Shown here: in pieces, positions 62,960 through 64,000 of the stretch
How the letters are laid out: each line of letters opens with the position of its first letter
How positions within the stretch are numbered: the first letter of the stretch is position 1
IMG/VR virus record: IMGVR_UViG_3300035126_000903
Span: 1-64,000 of that record
Source of the DNA: a virus
Reading direction: 5' to 3' (one strand)
DNA: 64,000 nucleotides
Translations under genes and position numbers: made by a program
Notes under the pieces: model-generated
What the model saw: the letters and a program-made list of their open reading frames with translations, nothing else
Database searches by the model: none
What the model was told of the DNA's origin: nothing

Positions 62960-63975
62960 AGTTTTTTGTATTCGGGTTGTATAATTTTCCAAATCATAGG
63001 GTCTATATTTTTACCGTCCAATAGACCAAATAAAATGGATGGGTGTTTGTATCTTTTAGCGTACTGGGCAAAGATAGCTCTATTTTCTGAAATTTCCTCG
63101 CCCCTTTCTAAGATTTTATAAATCCAATTATATTCATCTTTTATATCATCAAATTTAGAAACAAGTTCCATTTCATATTCCTTTATCTTATCAAAAAATT
63201 CATCAGGAACATCTCTGAGTACCTCTTCCATATTACCACCATTGGATAAAATCTCCCAAACAGATTTAGTCGAAACTTCAGTCATAATCTTATGCAGACG
63301 CAAGTATTCTTCTCCTTTGATTTTTACCCTATTTCCGTTTGAAAACCTTACAACGAAACCTTCTTGGTTGTTAGAAATTATACTCTTCAGTTGGGTATAG
63401 TCTTTAATTCCATCGTATTTTTTAACTAGAACGAATCCTTCGTTTTTCATTTCTGAAAAATCACACTCTTCTCCAGTTTGGGTATTGAGCACACCCAAAA
63501 CAACCAGTTCTTCTAAATCACCGTAATTTACTACTATCCGATTTTCCGGGTAAATAATCTCAAATAGGTAAGTGTAGCCAGTGTAAGTTCCACCTTGCCA
63601 ATTATACTTATCTAAAAGAGTTCTTCCTTTGATGGCTTGGTCGGAAGTGAAAGAACCTCTGGATGCAAAAACGGGTTGCTCCTGATAATAAAAGAAAATG
63701 CCGAGAGAACCGTCCATCTTTTCATATACTTTGAATTCTGAGGTTGGTGTGTGTTTTCCCTCTTCTAAATTGAAAAACTTCTTGAAAGGTCTAGCAACGA
63801 TATTTCCATTATCATCTGTAACCAAACCTCTACACATAAGGGTTATTTCATCCCACTTACCCTCATATTGGGTTGATTGGGAATAATTCCAAATAGTAAG
63901 AGGCAAAGATGGGTGGGTTTGTTTAATCAACCAACCTTCTTCAAAATATTTTTCTAAAGTTATAAATAAGTTCAT
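62956..63975 (-). CDS. T4 RNA ligase 1-like protein
   Basis: 339 residues. Motif I KMDG in YEKMDGSLGIFF near residue 87, MCRGLV before it, EGFVVRFSNGNRVKIKGEEYLRLHK as motif IV/V, and a C-terminal helical domain like Rnl1. T4 Rnl1 with Pnk mends tRNA cut by host anticodon nuclease. Overlaps the phosphoesterase by 4 nt. Confidence 0.9.
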   Translation of the reverse strand: MNLFITLEKYFEEGWLIKQTHPSLPLTIWNYSQSTQYEGKWDEITLMCRGLVTDDNGNIVARPFKKFFNLEEGKHTPTSEFKVYEKMDGSLGIFFYYQEQPVFASRGSFTSDQAIKGRTLLDKYNWQGGTYTGYTYLFEIIYPENRIVVNYGDLEELVVLGVLNTQTGEECDFSEMKNEGFVLVKKYDGIKDYTQLKSIISNNQEGFVVRFSNGNRVKIKGEEYLRLHKIMTEVSTKSVWEILSNGGNMEEVLRDVPDEFFDKIKEYEMELVSKFDDIKDEYNWIYKILERGEEISENRAIFAQYAKRYKHPSILFGLLDGKNIDPMIWKIIQPEYKKL

Positions 63976-64000
63976 CTCAATTTAATTTCACGTTCAACTT

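Overview
The window looks like part of a large double-stranded DNA phage genome (or a prophage/plasmid-like relative) whose host is a member of the Bacteroidota. Three things point to the host. Most transcription units start with the Bacteroidota-type promoter (TTTG or TTG, about 20 nt, TAnnTTTG/TATCTTTAC). A secreted beta-helix protein ends in a type IX secretion (T9SS) sorting-domain-like tail. The DNA is AT-rich with mostly tiny dense genes. Phage character comes from nucleotide and RNA-repair genes (dCMP deaminase, thymidylate synthase, two RNA ligases, a polynucleotide-kinase-like protein, calcineurin-like phosphoesterases), two HNH homing endonucleases and a huge tRNA array. Nearly every gene lies on the minus strand, so the region is transcribed right to left. 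No capsid, tail, polymerase or integrase gene was seen.

Layout by coordinate. 0-6 kb: MORN-variant genes and an AAA ATPase / VWA-metalloprotease pair. 6-11 kb: hotdog thioesterase, YkuK-like RNase H-fold protein, dCMP deaminase and the T9SS-type secreted protein. 11.3-17.2 kb: a dense RNA gene array. Together with the tRNAs at 6.8-8.3 kb it has canonical tRNAs for all 20 amino acids plus an initiator. Interleaved are many non-canonical tRNA-like RNAs, 14 of which share one acceptor/T-arm scaffold (AGTCAGG...CCTGACT) around hypervariable middles. 18.4-21.6, 30.3-35.3 and 56.5-57.6 kb: strings of tiny promoterless genes separated by attC-like inverted repeats, i.e. an integron-like cassette array without an integrase in view. 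22-30 and 35-41 kb: small phage genes, each behind its own stop-codon/terminator/promoter repeat. 41.7-42.8 kb: about 1.1 kb of non-coding, highly repetitive DNA. 42.8-56.4 kb: genes sharing an N-terminal MKxSQLRxLIREAxKxVL helix (possible capsid-targeting leader), DUF4116-like repeats, ribose-5-phosphate isomerase B, a thymidylate synthase gene split by an HNH gene, paralogues sharing a segment with the thymidylate synthase insert, methylglyoxal synthase, and a P-loop kinase. 57.6-64 kb: more MORN-variant genes and an RNA repair block (DRB0094-type RNA ligase, P-loop kinase, phosphoesterase, T4 Rnl1-like ligase).

The genes suggest two themes. The first is translation control: a full tRNA set, an RNA break-repair kit and a family of tRNA mimics that could act as decoys or substrates in conflict with host anticodon nucleases (inference). 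The second is gene innovation. In the cassette array the recombination point (GTTRRRY-like) sits inside reading frames, nearly always in the same codon phase, where it reads Val-Ser or Val-Met. The attC-like site therefore supplies the start codon and an N-terminal leader, and the mobile cassette supplies the C-terminal body. This in-frame cassette fusion is my best candidate for an undescribed system.
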